A DNA stretch of 64,000 bases from Actinotalea soli (GTDB lineage Bacteria > Actinomycetota > Actinomycetes > Actinomycetales > Cellulomonadaceae): positions 186,001 to 250,000 of the forward strand of contig NZ_JAGEMK010000004.1 of NCBI RefSeq assembly GCF_017565425.1. The letters run 5' to 3'. The notes below the pieces were generated by a model. It saw nothing but the letters and a program-made list of their open reading frames with translations. It had not been told where the DNA came from and did not search any database. Position numbers and translations under genes: made by a program. How positions within the stretch are numbered: position 1 is the stretch's first letter; each line of letters opens with the position of its first letter. Positions 1-7,657 of this stretch are shown here, in pieces.

Positions 1-273
1 CAGCTCCCGGGCGGTGTTCGAGACGCCGAGGATGTACTGCAGCATCGCCGGGGCGAACTCGTCCTCCATGAACTGCGCGAGGAGCCCGATCACCATCGTC
101 TGCGACGTGGCGAGCGCCCGGGCACCGGCGTTGGGGGTGTACCCCAGCTCGCGGACGGCGGCCGCGACCCGCTCGCGGACCTCCTCGGAGATGGCGCGCT
201 TGCCCGACAGGGCGTAGGACGCCGTGCTGCGTGACACGCCCGCGATGCGGGCGACATCTCCGATGGTGGCCAC
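1..273 (-). CDS. LacI-family transcriptional regulator, N-terminal part (cut by window edge)
   Basis: This is the first 91 codons of a LacI/GalR-type repressor that runs off the left edge. Residues 3-23 form the typical helix-turn-helix (IGDVARIAGVSRSTASYALS) followed by the hinge region, then the start of the periplasmic-binding-protein-like effector domain. The GTG start at 271-273 is chosen because the HTH begins immediately after it, as in the family. A perfect 12-bp operator-like palindrome lies 18 bp upstream, so autoregulation is likely. The effector cannot be named because the ligand domain is missing. The divergent GH43 gene suggests a plant- or cell-wall-sugar regulon, which is inference. 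Confidence 0.9.
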   Translation of the reverse strand, partial: MATIGDVARIAGVSRSTASYALSGKRAISEEVRERVAAAVRELGYTPNAGARALATSQTMVIGLLAQFMEDEFAPAMLQYILGVSNTAREL

Positions 274-291
274 TCTGCCTCCCGTGTCGTG

Positions 292-303
292 CGAACCGGT
301 TCG
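292..303. promoter_or_regulatory. LacI-type operator, perfect palindrome
   Basis: CGAACCGGTTCG is a perfect 12-bp palindrome with the central CG typical of LacI-family operators. It lies just upstream of the GTG start of the partial LacI gene, consistent with autoregulation. Confidence 0.6.
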
Positions 304-368
304 ACGCTAGCGCACGGAATCCTGCGAGATCAAGAGGTGTGGGCGGGTGTGCCCCTCCGTCGACCCAT

Positions 369-380
369 CGAACCGATTCG
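369..380. promoter_or_regulatory. Second LacI-type operator
   Basis: CGAACCGATTCG differs from the palindrome at 292-303 at one position and lies 77 bp away (centre to centre, about seven helical turns). Two such sites suggest cooperative or looping repression of the LacI gene, and possibly of the GH43 gene on the other side. Confidence 0.55.
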
Positions 381-617
381 CACGCCGTACGCTCGCATCG
401 CGGCGGCCGGCAGCGCTATTAGGGGGCGCTACCGGCCGTCGCCCTCGTTCGACGGCGTCGCGCCGCGGGCTGTCGATCAGGGCGGGCGCCGCGCCCCCCA
501 CGGGCAGCGAGCTCCAGGGCGATCTGACGACGAAGGCCCCCACGACCGCGGTGAGGCCTCGCTGCACCGACGGTCACGAGACCGTTGACCGAAGCCAAGA
601 CCCCACGTAGACTCCTC

Positions 618-633
618 TCTACATCGATGTAGA
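618..633. promoter_or_regulatory. 16-bp perfect palindrome upstream of GH43 gene
   Basis: TCTACATCGATGTAGA is a perfect palindrome 129 bp before the GH43 start. Its ATCGAT core is shared with the operators of the D-arabinan-like regulon at 9484, 13958 and 15178, but the flanks differ, so a different LacI-type protein probably binds it. Confidence 0.45.
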
Positions 634-761
634 CGCAGGAGACCTCCGATCGACAACGCCGTCGACGTGACCGGGAACGGGCTCGGCCGAGGGCAGACAG
701 ACAGCAACGGGGCTGATCCGTCCAGATGATCGCCCCCCGATGCACAGATGGGGACACACTC

Positions 762-1841
762 ATGCCGATCACGACCCATGACCACGCCCGCTGGACGCTC
801 AGAGGAGCGTTCATGCTGGTGCTCGCCCTGGCCGTCAGCATGGTCGCCGGGATCTCCGGTGCGCAGGCCTCCGCTCACCAGCAGGGTCCGCCCCCGTCGG
901 GCTGCCTCGCCCTGACCGGAGACACCGGCTCCACCACACCGGTGGACGACCCGGTGCACGACCCCGCGATCTTCAAGGACCCGTCCACGCAGACGTACTA
1001 CGTCGCCTCGACGGGCATCCTGCAGTCGCCCGAGGACCCGGGCGGCATCTACCTGCGCCGTTCCGTGGGCTCCTTGGTGGGCCCCTGGGAGTCGCTGGGT
1101 GCGCTGCCGGTGCCCGAGTGGGCGCTCGAGTACGACTCGAACCACCTCTGGGCGCCGGACATCGTGCGCACCGGCGACACGTTCTGGATGTACTACGCGG
1201 TCTCCCAGCTCGGGACGCAGAACTCGGCCATCGGCGTGATGTCGACCACGACGCCCGCCGACCTCGCCAGCTGGCAGGACCACGGCCCGGTGTTCACCTC
1301 GGAGCCCGGGGACCCCTACAACGCGATCGACCCGCAGGTGCTCAAGGACCGGGGCACCTGGTACCTGGCCTTCGGGTCGTGGTGGGAGGGCATCCACCTC
1401 GTCGAGCTGACGGACATGACGTCGGTCACCGGTGAGCCGGTGCAGCTGGCGGAGGTGACCGGGGCCCCGTCGCTCGAGGCGCCCACGATCGTCGTCCGGC
1501 AGGGCAGCTACTACCTGTTCACCTCGCGCGGCTTCATCGTCAGCGACAGCTACCACGTCCAGGTGGGTCGCTCCACGAGCCTCACGGGCCCGTACGTCGA
1601 CCGTGACGGCGTGCCGCTCCTCGAGGGCGGCGGGACCGTCGTGCTCGAGACCGAGGGTGGGGCCGGCGGCCAGGACGTCATCAAGGACCGGGGCCGCTAC
1701 TACATGGTCAACCACGTCTACGAGTGGGAGCCGGACCTCCAGATCCGCCTGCAGATCTGCGAGCTGCAGTGGGACGAGGGCTGGCCGCAGATCCCCGAGG
1801 ACGACGGACCGACGACACCTGGACGGAAGGGACCGCGCTGA
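762..1841 (+). CDS. Secreted glycoside hydrolase family 43 (arabinanase/arabinofuranosidase type)
   Basis: A 359-residue predicted secreted five-bladed beta-propeller hydrolase. An N-terminal signal peptide (two arginines, then a hydrophobic stretch ending near GAQASA) precedes the GH43 core. The catalytic base Asp is in the segment DPVHDPAIFKD, a pKa-modulating Asp lies in NAIDPQVL, and the acid Glu is in LEAPTIVV. GH43 enzymes commonly cut alpha-L-arabinan, arabinoxylan or xylosides; the exact substrate cannot be read here. ATG 762 keeps charged residues before the hydrophobic core. ATG 813 has a better Shine-Dalgarno (AGAGGAG) but would leave no charged n-region, and ATG 726 is a third option. 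A methyltransferase gene follows after 4 bp. Confidence 0.85.
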   Translation: MPITTHDHARWTLRGAFMLVLALAVSMVAGISGAQASAHQQGPPPSGCLALTGDTGSTTPVDDPVHDPAIFKDPSTQTYYVASTGILQSPEDPGGIYLRRSVGSLVGPWESLGALPVPEWALEYDSNHLWAPDIVRTGDTFWMYYAVSQLGTQNSAIGVMSTTTPADLASWQDHGPVFTSEPGDPYNAIDPQVLKDRGTWYLAFGSWWEGIHLVELTDMTSVTGEPVQLAEVTGAPSLEAPTIVVRQGSYYLFTSRGFIVSDSYHVQVGRSTSLTGPYVDRDGVPLLEGGGTVVLETEGGAGGQDVIKDRGRYYMVNHVYEWEPDLQIRLQICELQWDEGWPQIPEDDGPTTPGRKGPR

Positions 1842-1845
1842 CCCG

Positions 1846-2751
1846 GTGAGCACGGGCGCTGCTAGCGTCCGGCAGGTGTCCGCCGACGAGTACCTCGAGC
1901 TGAACCGCACCAACTGGGACGCCCGCGCGCAGGTCCATGCGCAGGGCTACGGGATCGACCGGCTCCTGGCCGACCCGGAGGCTCTCTCGTCCGTCGTCGC
2001 GTTCGACCTCCCGCGCCTGGGGGACATCGCAGGCCTCGACGTCGTCCACCTGCAGTGCCACCTCGGGACCGACACCCTGAGCCTGGCCCGCCTGGGCGCA
2101 CAGGTGACGGGCGTCGACCTGTCAGGCACCTCCCTCGACGAGGCGCGGAGCCTGGCGCAGCGCGCCGGTGCGGAGATCGAGTACGTCCAGTCCGACGTCT
2201 ATGCGGCACCCGAGGCGCTCGGCGGCCGACGCTTCGACCTCGTCTACACCGGCATCGGCGCGCTGTGCTGGCTGCCGAGCATCGGTCGCTGGGCGCAGAC
2301 GGTCGCCGAGCTGCTGCGCCCGGGCGGCCGGCTGGTCGTCCGGGACGGCCACCCCGTGCTGCTCTCGGCCGTGGCCCTCGAGGTGGGCGCGGAGCACCCT
2401 GACCGCGAGCAGCAGCCGTGGATCACCGGGCCGGGCAGGGTGACGCCTGCGCTCGAGCTCCCCTACTTCGAGCAGCCCGTCCCCCTCGTGTGGACCGACG
2501 AGTACAGCTACGCAGGTGCGGACGCGGTCGCGCAGCCGCGCTCGATGGAGTGGAACCACGGCCTGGGCGAGATCGTGACCGCGGTGCTCGACGCCGGCCT
2601 GGAGCTGACCTCGCTCACCGAGCACGACAGCGCCCCGTGGGAGGCTCTGCCCGGCCTGATGGTGCTCGACGAGCAGATCGACGAGTACCGCCTGCGCGAC
2701 CGCCCCGAGCGCTTTCCGGCGACCTTCACCCTGACGGCCCGGCGGCGCTGA
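1846..2751 (+). CDS. Class I SAM-dependent methyltransferase
   Basis: A cytosolic protein of about 300 residues with a Rossmann methyltransferase core. The SAM-binding region is the segment DVVHLQCHLGTDTLSLARLG followed by VTGVDLSG (motifs I and II), and a post-motif stretch sits around FDLVYTGIGALCWL. Related actinobacterial proteins begin near SADEYLELNRTNWD, so either GTG 1846 or GTG 1876 could be the start; neither has a strong Shine-Dalgarno. The GTG 1846 start is 4 bp after the GH43 stop, which suggests co-transcription. The methyl acceptor is unknown (small molecule most likely), and the link to sugar use is not obvious. Confidence 0.8.
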   Translation: MSTGAASVRQVSADEYLELNRTNWDARAQVHAQGYGIDRLLADPEALSSVVAFDLPRLGDIAGLDVVHLQCHLGTDTLSLARLGAQVTGVDLSGTSLDEARSLAQRAGAEIEYVQSDVYAAPEALGGRRFDLVYTGIGALCWLPSIGRWAQTVAELLRPGGRLVVRDGHPVLLSAVALEVGAEHPDREQQPWITGPGRVTPALELPYFEQPVPLVWTDEYSYAGADAVAQPRSMEWNHGLGEIVTAVLDAGLELTSLTEHDSAPWEALPGLMVLDEQIDEYRLRDRPERFPATFTLTARRR

Positions 2752-2771
2752 CCGCTCAGGCCCTGACCTGC

Positions 2772-3671
2772 TCAGCCCTCGCGCGAGACGGCGTCCCGGA
2801 GGGCGGCGACGTCCTGGCTGGGCGGTGCCCCGAAGTAGCGGCGGTACTCGCGGCTGAACTGCGACGGGCTCTCGTAGCCGACCGCGTAGGCCACCCCCGC
2901 GACGTGCCCCGGCTGGGCGAGCAGCTGCAGGCGGGCCTCCTGCAGGCGGATCTGCTTCTGGTACTGGATGGGGCTCATCGACATCACCGCCTGGAAGGAG
3001 CGGTGGAAGGTCGACGGGCTCATGCTCGCCTGCCGGGCCAGGTCCTCGACGCGGACGGGCTCGGCGTACCGCTCGCGCATCCACCGGACCACGTGGCTCA
3101 CCCGGTTCAGGCTGCTGTCGGCCAGGCCCACCTGGCGCACGGTGGCCCCCTGGTCGCCCGACATGATCAGCCACAGGGTCTCGCGCTCGATCAGCGGCGC
3201 CAGCACCGGGATGTCCCGCGGGTGGTCGAGGAGCCGGAGCATCCTCGCCGCGGCGTCGATCAGGCGGTCCGAGGCGCTCCCCACGGCGACGGCCGGGGCC
3301 GTGCCCTCTCCGCTCGACGACGGGCGAAGGCTGGCGGCAGCCGGGGTCAGCATCAGCTCCGCCACGGTCTCGGCCCGCAGCTCGAGCCCGAATCCGAGGG
3401 CAGGCTCGTCCGCCGTCGCGTCGAGGAACTGCCCCGAGACGGGCAGGTCGACCGACACGACCAGGTACTGCCCTGCCCCGTAGTCGTGCACCGTTCCACC
3501 GACCGAGAGCCGCTTGGCGCCCTGGGCCACGAGGGCGAGCACGGTCCCGGTGGTCGACGCCTCGCGGCCGCTGCCGGTCATGCGCGAGACGAGGACGCCG
3601 GGGATCGCCGTCCGGGCCGTGCCGGCGCGCACGTGCCGGCCGATCAGGGCCCGCAGCTCCACCAGAGACAT
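2772..3671 (-). CDS. AraC-family transcriptional regulator
   Basis: A 299-residue regulator. The N-terminal half matches the AraC-type cupin-like sensing domain (AraC_N type), and about residues 190-290 contain two helix-turn-helix units. The first includes VEDLARQASMSPSTFHRSF; the second includes VAYAVGYESPSQFSREYRRYFG, the strongly conserved AraC signature. Members with this architecture often control nearby oxidoreductase or detoxification genes. Here the next gene in the divergent direction is a broken thioredoxin-fold gene. The stop lies 20 bp from the convergent methyltransferase stop. Confidence 0.88.
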   Translation of the reverse strand: MSLVELRALIGRHVRAGTARTAIPGVLVSRMTGSGREASTTGTVLALVAQGAKRLSVGGTVHDYGAGQYLVVSVDLPVSGQFLDATADEPALGFGLELRAETVAELMLTPAAASLRPSSSGEGTAPAVAVGSASDRLIDAAARMLRLLDHPRDIPVLAPLIERETLWLIMSGDQGATVRQVGLADSSLNRVSHVVRWMRERYAEPVRVEDLARQASMSPSTFHRSFQAVMSMSPIQYQKQIRLQEARLQLLAQPGHVAGVAYAVGYESPSQFSREYRRYFGAPPSQDVAALRDAVSREG

Positions 3672-3722
3672 GCCTCGAGTGAACCAGCACGACCACGGAT
3701 CGGCGTCCTCACCGCGACAGGG

Positions 3723-4309
3723 GTGGCGGCCGTGCTGGGCGCCACGACGTTCGCTGTGCTGGGCGTTCGTGAGAGGAGCCGCGCACCCCGGCGGGGCCCG
3801 CTGCTCCGACCGCTCGACGTCTCGCGGGACCCGGTCCTCGGCGATCCCACGGTCGCCGTCGTGAGCGTGGTCGAGTACGGCGGGTCACGAGCCCGTACGC
3901 CCCGGCCGCCGCCGAGATGCGCGGCGAGATGGCTCACCGGTTCGGGGACGAGATCGTCTACACGTTCCGGCACCTGCTCCTCGACGGCCCGCTGGACCGC
4001 TCGGCCGCGCTCGCCACCGAGGCGGCCGGGGCCCAGGGACGCTTCTGGGAGATGCGTGACGCGCTGCTCCTCGAGGCACCCCTCACGACCGAGCGGCAGG
4101 TGATGCGCGCGGCCGTCGCCGCCGGGCTGGGCCTGCACAGCGCCCCGAGCTATGTCATCGCCAACGAGCTCTACGAGGGTCCGATCGACGCGAGGTCCGT
4201 CATCGCCGCGGTGACGGCTGCGCGAGACGCGGCACGGGGGGTGGCGGGGACGGCCCCATCGCGCACCCCGTGGCTCGGCTCGCCCCCTCGGCGACCCGCG
4301 CCTCGGTGA
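3723..4309 (+). pseudogene. Frameshifted DsbA/thioredoxin-fold protein
   Basis: Two reading frames together resemble a membrane-anchored DsbA-like (Thioredoxin_4) protein. The first frame carries a hydrophobic anchor (VAAVLGATTFAVLGV) and the strand VAVVSVVEYGG. The second, from about 3887, continues TSPYAPAAAEMRGEMAHRFG and DEIVYTFRHLLLDGPLD through to the C-terminus. The join near 3884-3887 needs a one-base insertion, so the gene is broken or carries a sequencing error. The usual CxxC redox motif is replaced by SPYA, so catalytic cysteines are absent in any case. No good start codon is seen: the ATG at 3670 overlaps the AraC start and is in another frame. Confidence 0.6.
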
Positions 4310-4320
4310 GGAGCCCGACT

Positions 4321-4358
4321 GCGGACGGGGGCCGACCCGCAGGTCGCCCCCCGTCCGC
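4321..4358. terminator. Strong GC-rich hairpin, shared terminator
   Basis: A near-perfect stem (left arm 4321-4337, right arm 4342-4358) with a 4-nt loop lies between the converging pseudogene and sugar-binding-protein gene. It probably terminates transcription from both sides. Confidence 0.7.
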
Positions 4359-4371
4359 ACCTCGAGGGTGG

Positions 4372-5721
4372 TCAGCCGCCGAGGACGGCCTCGATCTGCT
4401 GGTCGATGCGCTCCCCGGCCTCTGCGGCGGTGCTCTCGCCCCGCCACACGGCGTCGAGCTCACGGACGGCGATCTCGTCGACGGTCTCGGACCACTGCGG
4501 GTGGAACGGCAGCGGCTCGACCCGGTTCGTCAACGAGTCGAGGTAGACCGCCGCGTTGTCCTCCGACTCCCCCTCGAGCAGCCAGGACGGCCCGTCCTCG
4601 ACGAGGGACTCGAGCACCGGCAGGCCGAGGCCCGTCGGCGAGTTGATCCGCTGGCCTTCCTCGCTCACCACGAACTTCACGAACTCCCAGGCGGCGTCCT
4701 TGTTCTGGGAGTTCTCGGGGACGGCGAGCGTGACGAAGAGGCTGGTGGTCTTGCCCTCCTCGAGCGAAGGCATCGGCGCCACGCCCCACTCGTCCTCGAG
4801 GTCCCGGATGAAGAAGGCGTTCCAGCGCCCGTTGAGCTGCATGGCCAGCCGACCGCTCAGGAACAGGTCGGTGCCGTTGAGGCCCATCTCGGCGAACGCG
4901 TCGGGGCTCGGCGCGACGGCGGGCTCGGTGAGCCACAGGTCGGCGATGGCCTGGACCGCCTCAGCCGTGGCCGGGTCGGCGTACGTCGATGCGGTGCGGT
5001 CCTCGTTGAAGAGCGTGCCGCCGTTGGAGTAGACGGTCGGCATGTACGTCGTCCAGCCGGCGCCGTAGTCGATGCCGTACTGACGGACCTGGTTGCCCTC
5101 ACGGACCGTCAGCTGCTCGGCCGCGGTCCGCATCTCCTCCCACGTCCAGTCGTCGGACGGGTACTCCACCCCGGCCTCGTCGAAGAGGCGCTTGTTGTAG
5201 TAGACCATCATCGGCGTGTTGTCCTTGGGGAAGGCGAACATCTCGTTCTCGGGCGTCACCAACGGCTGGACGGTCCCGTCGATGTAGGCCTCGAGGTCGA
5301 CACCGTCCCGCTCGATGTACGGCATGAGGTCCTCGAGCACCCCGCGCTGACCGAAGCTTGACACCAGTGCCTCCCCGACGTAGAAGACGTCGGGAGCGTT
5401 GCCCCCGGCGATCTGCGTCAGCATGTTGGCGCCGAAGGCGCCCGCGTCCGAGACGTGGTCGAGCTCGACGGTGATCTCGGGATGCTCCGCCTCGAACGCT
5501 GCCTTGAGCTGCTCCTGGACCTCGACCTCCTCGGGCACCCCCCAGAAGGCGTAGCGGATCGTGGTCTCCCCACCGGCGGCGGCGCCGTCACCCGTGCCAC
5601 TCGGCTCGTCGTCACCGCCTGAGCAGGCGGCGAGGACGGTGACTGCCAGGACGGCGCCGACGGTGCCTGCGGCGATGCGCCGCGTGAAGGGGGTGCGAGG
5701 GCGTGCTCTGTAGATGCTCAT
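4372..5721 (-). CDS. Sugar ABC transporter substrate-binding lipoprotein (CUT1 type)
   Basis: A 449-residue extracellular solute-binding protein, family 1. It has a lipoprotein signal with lipobox LAAC near residue 33 followed by a Gly/Asp-rich linker, then the binding fold (RYAFWGVPEEVEVQEQLKAA at the start of the domain, with the typical GVEYPSDDWTWEEM region in the middle). It captures an oligosaccharide outside the cell and passes it to the two permeases encoded upstream. ATG 5721 has a close GAGGAG. It is the last gene of the leftward operon starting at 9459. No ATPase gene is present, as usual for CUT1 systems that borrow a shared MsmK-type ATPase. Confidence 0.9.
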   Translation of the reverse strand: MSIYRARPRTPFTRRIAAGTVGAVLAVTVLAACSGGDDEPSGTGDGAAAGGETTIRYAFWGVPEEVEVQEQLKAAFEAEHPEITVELDHVSDAGAFGANMLTQIAGGNAPDVFYVGEALVSSFGQRGVLEDLMPYIERDGVDLEAYIDGTVQPLVTPENEMFAFPKDNTPMMVYYNKRLFDEAGVEYPSDDWTWEEMRTAAEQLTVREGNQVRQYGIDYGAGWTTYMPTVYSNGGTLFNEDRTASTYADPATAEAVQAIADLWLTEPAVAPSPDAFAEMGLNGTDLFLSGRLAMQLNGRWNAFFIRDLEDEWGVAPMPSLEEGKTTSLFVTLAVPENSQNKDAAWEFVKFVVSEEGQRINSPTGLGLPVLESLVEDGPSWLLEGESEDNAAVYLDSLTNRVEPLPFHPQWSETVDEIAVRELDAVWRGESTAAEAGERIDQQIEAVLGG

Positions 5722-5811
5722 GATCTCCTCATCGAGATGTCCGCTCGGGTTGATGGCTGGAGGGCGCGGGGTCGGCGGGCCGCCGGGGAGGCCCGGGTGG
5801 GTGGGGGAGGC

Positions 5812-6693
5812 TCAGGCCTTCATGCCTGAGAGTGCGATGCCCTCGACGAAGTACTTCTGGGCGAAGAGGAACGCGATGAGCATCGGGATCAGCGAGACCA
5901 CGGCACCGGCCATGAGCAGGCTGTGGTCGGTGGCGTAGAGGCCCTGGAAGGTCGCCAGACCGATCGGCAACGTCTTGAGGTCGTTGTCCTGGATGACCAG
6001 CAACGGCCACAGGAAGTCGTTCCAGACCCCCAGGATGTTGAAGACCGCCAGGGTGGCGACAGCCGGCTTGGTGAGCGGCAGGAAGATCTTCCAGAAGATG
6101 CGCAGGGGCCCGCAGCCGTCGATCGTCGCGGCGTCCTCGAGCTCCTGCGGCAAGGTCATGAAGAACTGCCGCATGAGGAACGTCCCGTAGGCGCTGCCGA
6201 AGAACTGCGGCACGATCAGCGCCCAGTAGGTGTTGATCCAGCCGAGCTCACGGATGATCGCGTACGCCGGGACGAGCGTGACCATGAACGGGACCATCAT
6301 GGTGCCGAGGTACAGGACGAACAGCTTGTCCCTGCCCGGGAACTTGAGCCGGGCGAACGCGTACCCGGCGGTGCAGCAGAAGGTGACCTGCCCGAGCGTG
6401 ACCGTCAGGGTCACGAACACCGAGTTGAGCAGCATCCGCGCCATGGGCAGCGCCTCGAAGAGGCGCACGTAGTTCTCCCAGCGCAGCGCTTCGGGCAGCA
6501 AGGACGGCTCGAACGAGAAGATCTCCGTCGAGCTCTTGAGCGAGGTCGAGAGCATCCACAGGAACGGGAGCAGGCAGGCCAGGGCGCCCAGGCTGAGCAG
6601 CACGTAGGCGATCACCCGGGAGACGGTCGAGCGGCGCGGGCGACGCGGCGGGGCCGCGGGGTCCATGGTGTCAGGGCGTACAGAGATCGTCAT
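5812..6693 (-). CDS. Sugar ABC transporter permease, MalG type
   Basis: A 293-residue inner membrane protein with about six membrane segments. The EAA loop that docks the ATPase is visible around EDAATIDGCGPLRIFWKIFL, and the C-terminus ends FVEGIALSGMKA, typical of MalG-like CUT1 permeases. The start follows the MalF-type stop by 4 bp. The 90-bp gap to the binding-protein gene is compatible with one transcript. The substrate is inferred from neighbours to be D-arabinan-derived oligosaccharides. Confidence 0.92.
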   Translation of the reverse strand: MTISVRPDTMDPAAPPRRPRRSTVSRVIAYVLLSLGALACLLPFLWMLSTSLKSSTEIFSFEPSLLPEALRWENYVRLFEALPMARMLLNSVFVTLTVTLGQVTFCCTAGYAFARLKFPGRDKLFVLYLGTMMVPFMVTLVPAYAIIRELGWINTYWALIVPQFFGSAYGTFLMRQFFMTLPQELEDAATIDGCGPLRIFWKIFLPLTKPAVATLAVFNILGVWNDFLWPLLVIQDNDLKTLPIGLATFQGLYATDHSLLMAGAVVSLIPMLIAFLFAQKYFVEGIALSGMKA

Positions 6694-6697
6694 CGCG

Positions 6698-7657
6698 TCA
6701 TCCCATCTCGTACTGGACGCGTCGGCCGATGAACCGCATCTGGATCAACGTGGCGACGAAGAGGATCACGAACAGGAGCCACGCCATGGCAGACGCGTAG
6801 CCCATGCGGAAGAACTCGAAGGCGTTCTGCCAGAGCCAGTAGTAGTAGACGCGGCTCGCGTCACCGGGCCCGCCGCCCGTCATGATGTAGACGACGTCGA
6901 ACACCTGGAACGAGCCGATGATCGACATGACGGTGACGAAGAACATCGTCGGGGTGAGCAGGGGCAGCGTGACGTTCCGGAACTGCTGCCAGGCGTTCGC
7001 GCCGTCCAGCTCGGCCGCCTCGTAGAGGTGCCGGGGGATCGCACGAAGACCCGCCAGGAAGAGCACCATGTTGTAGCCCATGGACTTCCAGACCATGACC
7101 AGCACGAGTGACGGGAGCACGAGGTCGGGGTCGGTCAGCCAGTTCTGCCCCGGGATGCCGATGCTCTCGAGGAACTGGTTCAGGAGGCCGAACTCGGAGT
7201 TGTAGACCCACCGCCAGACCATCGCCACGGCGACCATGGAGGCGATGACCGGCAGGAAGAACGCCGCCCGGAAGATGTTGATGCCGCGCAGCTTGCGGTT
7301 CAGCGCGAGGGCCAGGCCCAGGGAGGCGGCGATGCCGAGGGGGATGCTCATCAGGGCCAGTGCGGCGGTGTTGCGCAGCGAGACCCACAGCTGCGCGTCG
7401 CCGGCCATGCGCTGGTAGTTGTCCAGCCCGACGAACTCGGGGTCGCTGACCATGTCCCAGCTCGTGAAGCTGAGCCCCAGCGAGATGACGATCGGCAGCA
7501 GCAGGAAGGCCGCGATGCCCAGGAAGTTCGGCGCGATGAACGCGTACCCCCAGAACGCCTGACGGCGCCGTCCGCGGTGCCGCCAGGTGCCGCGGATGGC
7601 CTTGGCCGGTGCCGGCGCGCTGGGCGCGACGGACGGCGGCTCGGTGACCTGTGTCAT
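6698..7657 (-). CDS. Sugar ABC transporter permease, MalF type
   Basis: A 319-residue permease with an N-terminal basic stretch (WRHRGRRRQAFWGYAF), about six membrane segments and the EAA loop YEAAELDGANAWQQFRNVTL. The ATG at 7657 overlaps the stop of the upstream DUF4185-type gene by 4 bp (ATGA), so translation is probably coupled. It pairs with the MalG-type protein downstream. Confidence 0.92.
   Translation of the reverse strand: MTQVTEPPSVAPSAPAPAKAIRGTWRHRGRRRQAFWGYAFIAPNFLGIAAFLLLPIVISLGLSFTSWDMVSDPEFVGLDNYQRMAGDAQLWVSLRNTAALALMSIPLGIAASLGLALALNRKLRGINIFRAAFFLPVIASMVAVAMVWRWVYNSEFGLLNQFLESIGIPGQNWLTDPDLVLPSLVLVMVWKSMGYNMVLFLAGLRAIPRHLYEAAELDGANAWQQFRNVTLPLLTPTMFFVTVMSIIGSFQVFDVVYIMTGGGPGDASRVYYYWLWQNAFEFFRMGYASAMAWLLFVILFVATLIQMRFIGRRVQYEMG

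Larger units (their letters stand above)
304..761. other. Intergenic region between LacI fragment and GH43 gene
   Basis: About 460 bp without a credible gene. It contains the second LacI-type operator (369-380) and a separate 16-bp palindrome (618-633). Open frames here have no recognisable protein content. It is best read as a long divergent regulatory region. Confidence 0.5.

Noticed and set aside
762-1841. GH43 gene as a member of the D-arabinan-like regulon
   Set aside because: It lacks the AATCGATT operator with matching flanks and is separated by unrelated genes; a role remains possible but is not supported by control signals.
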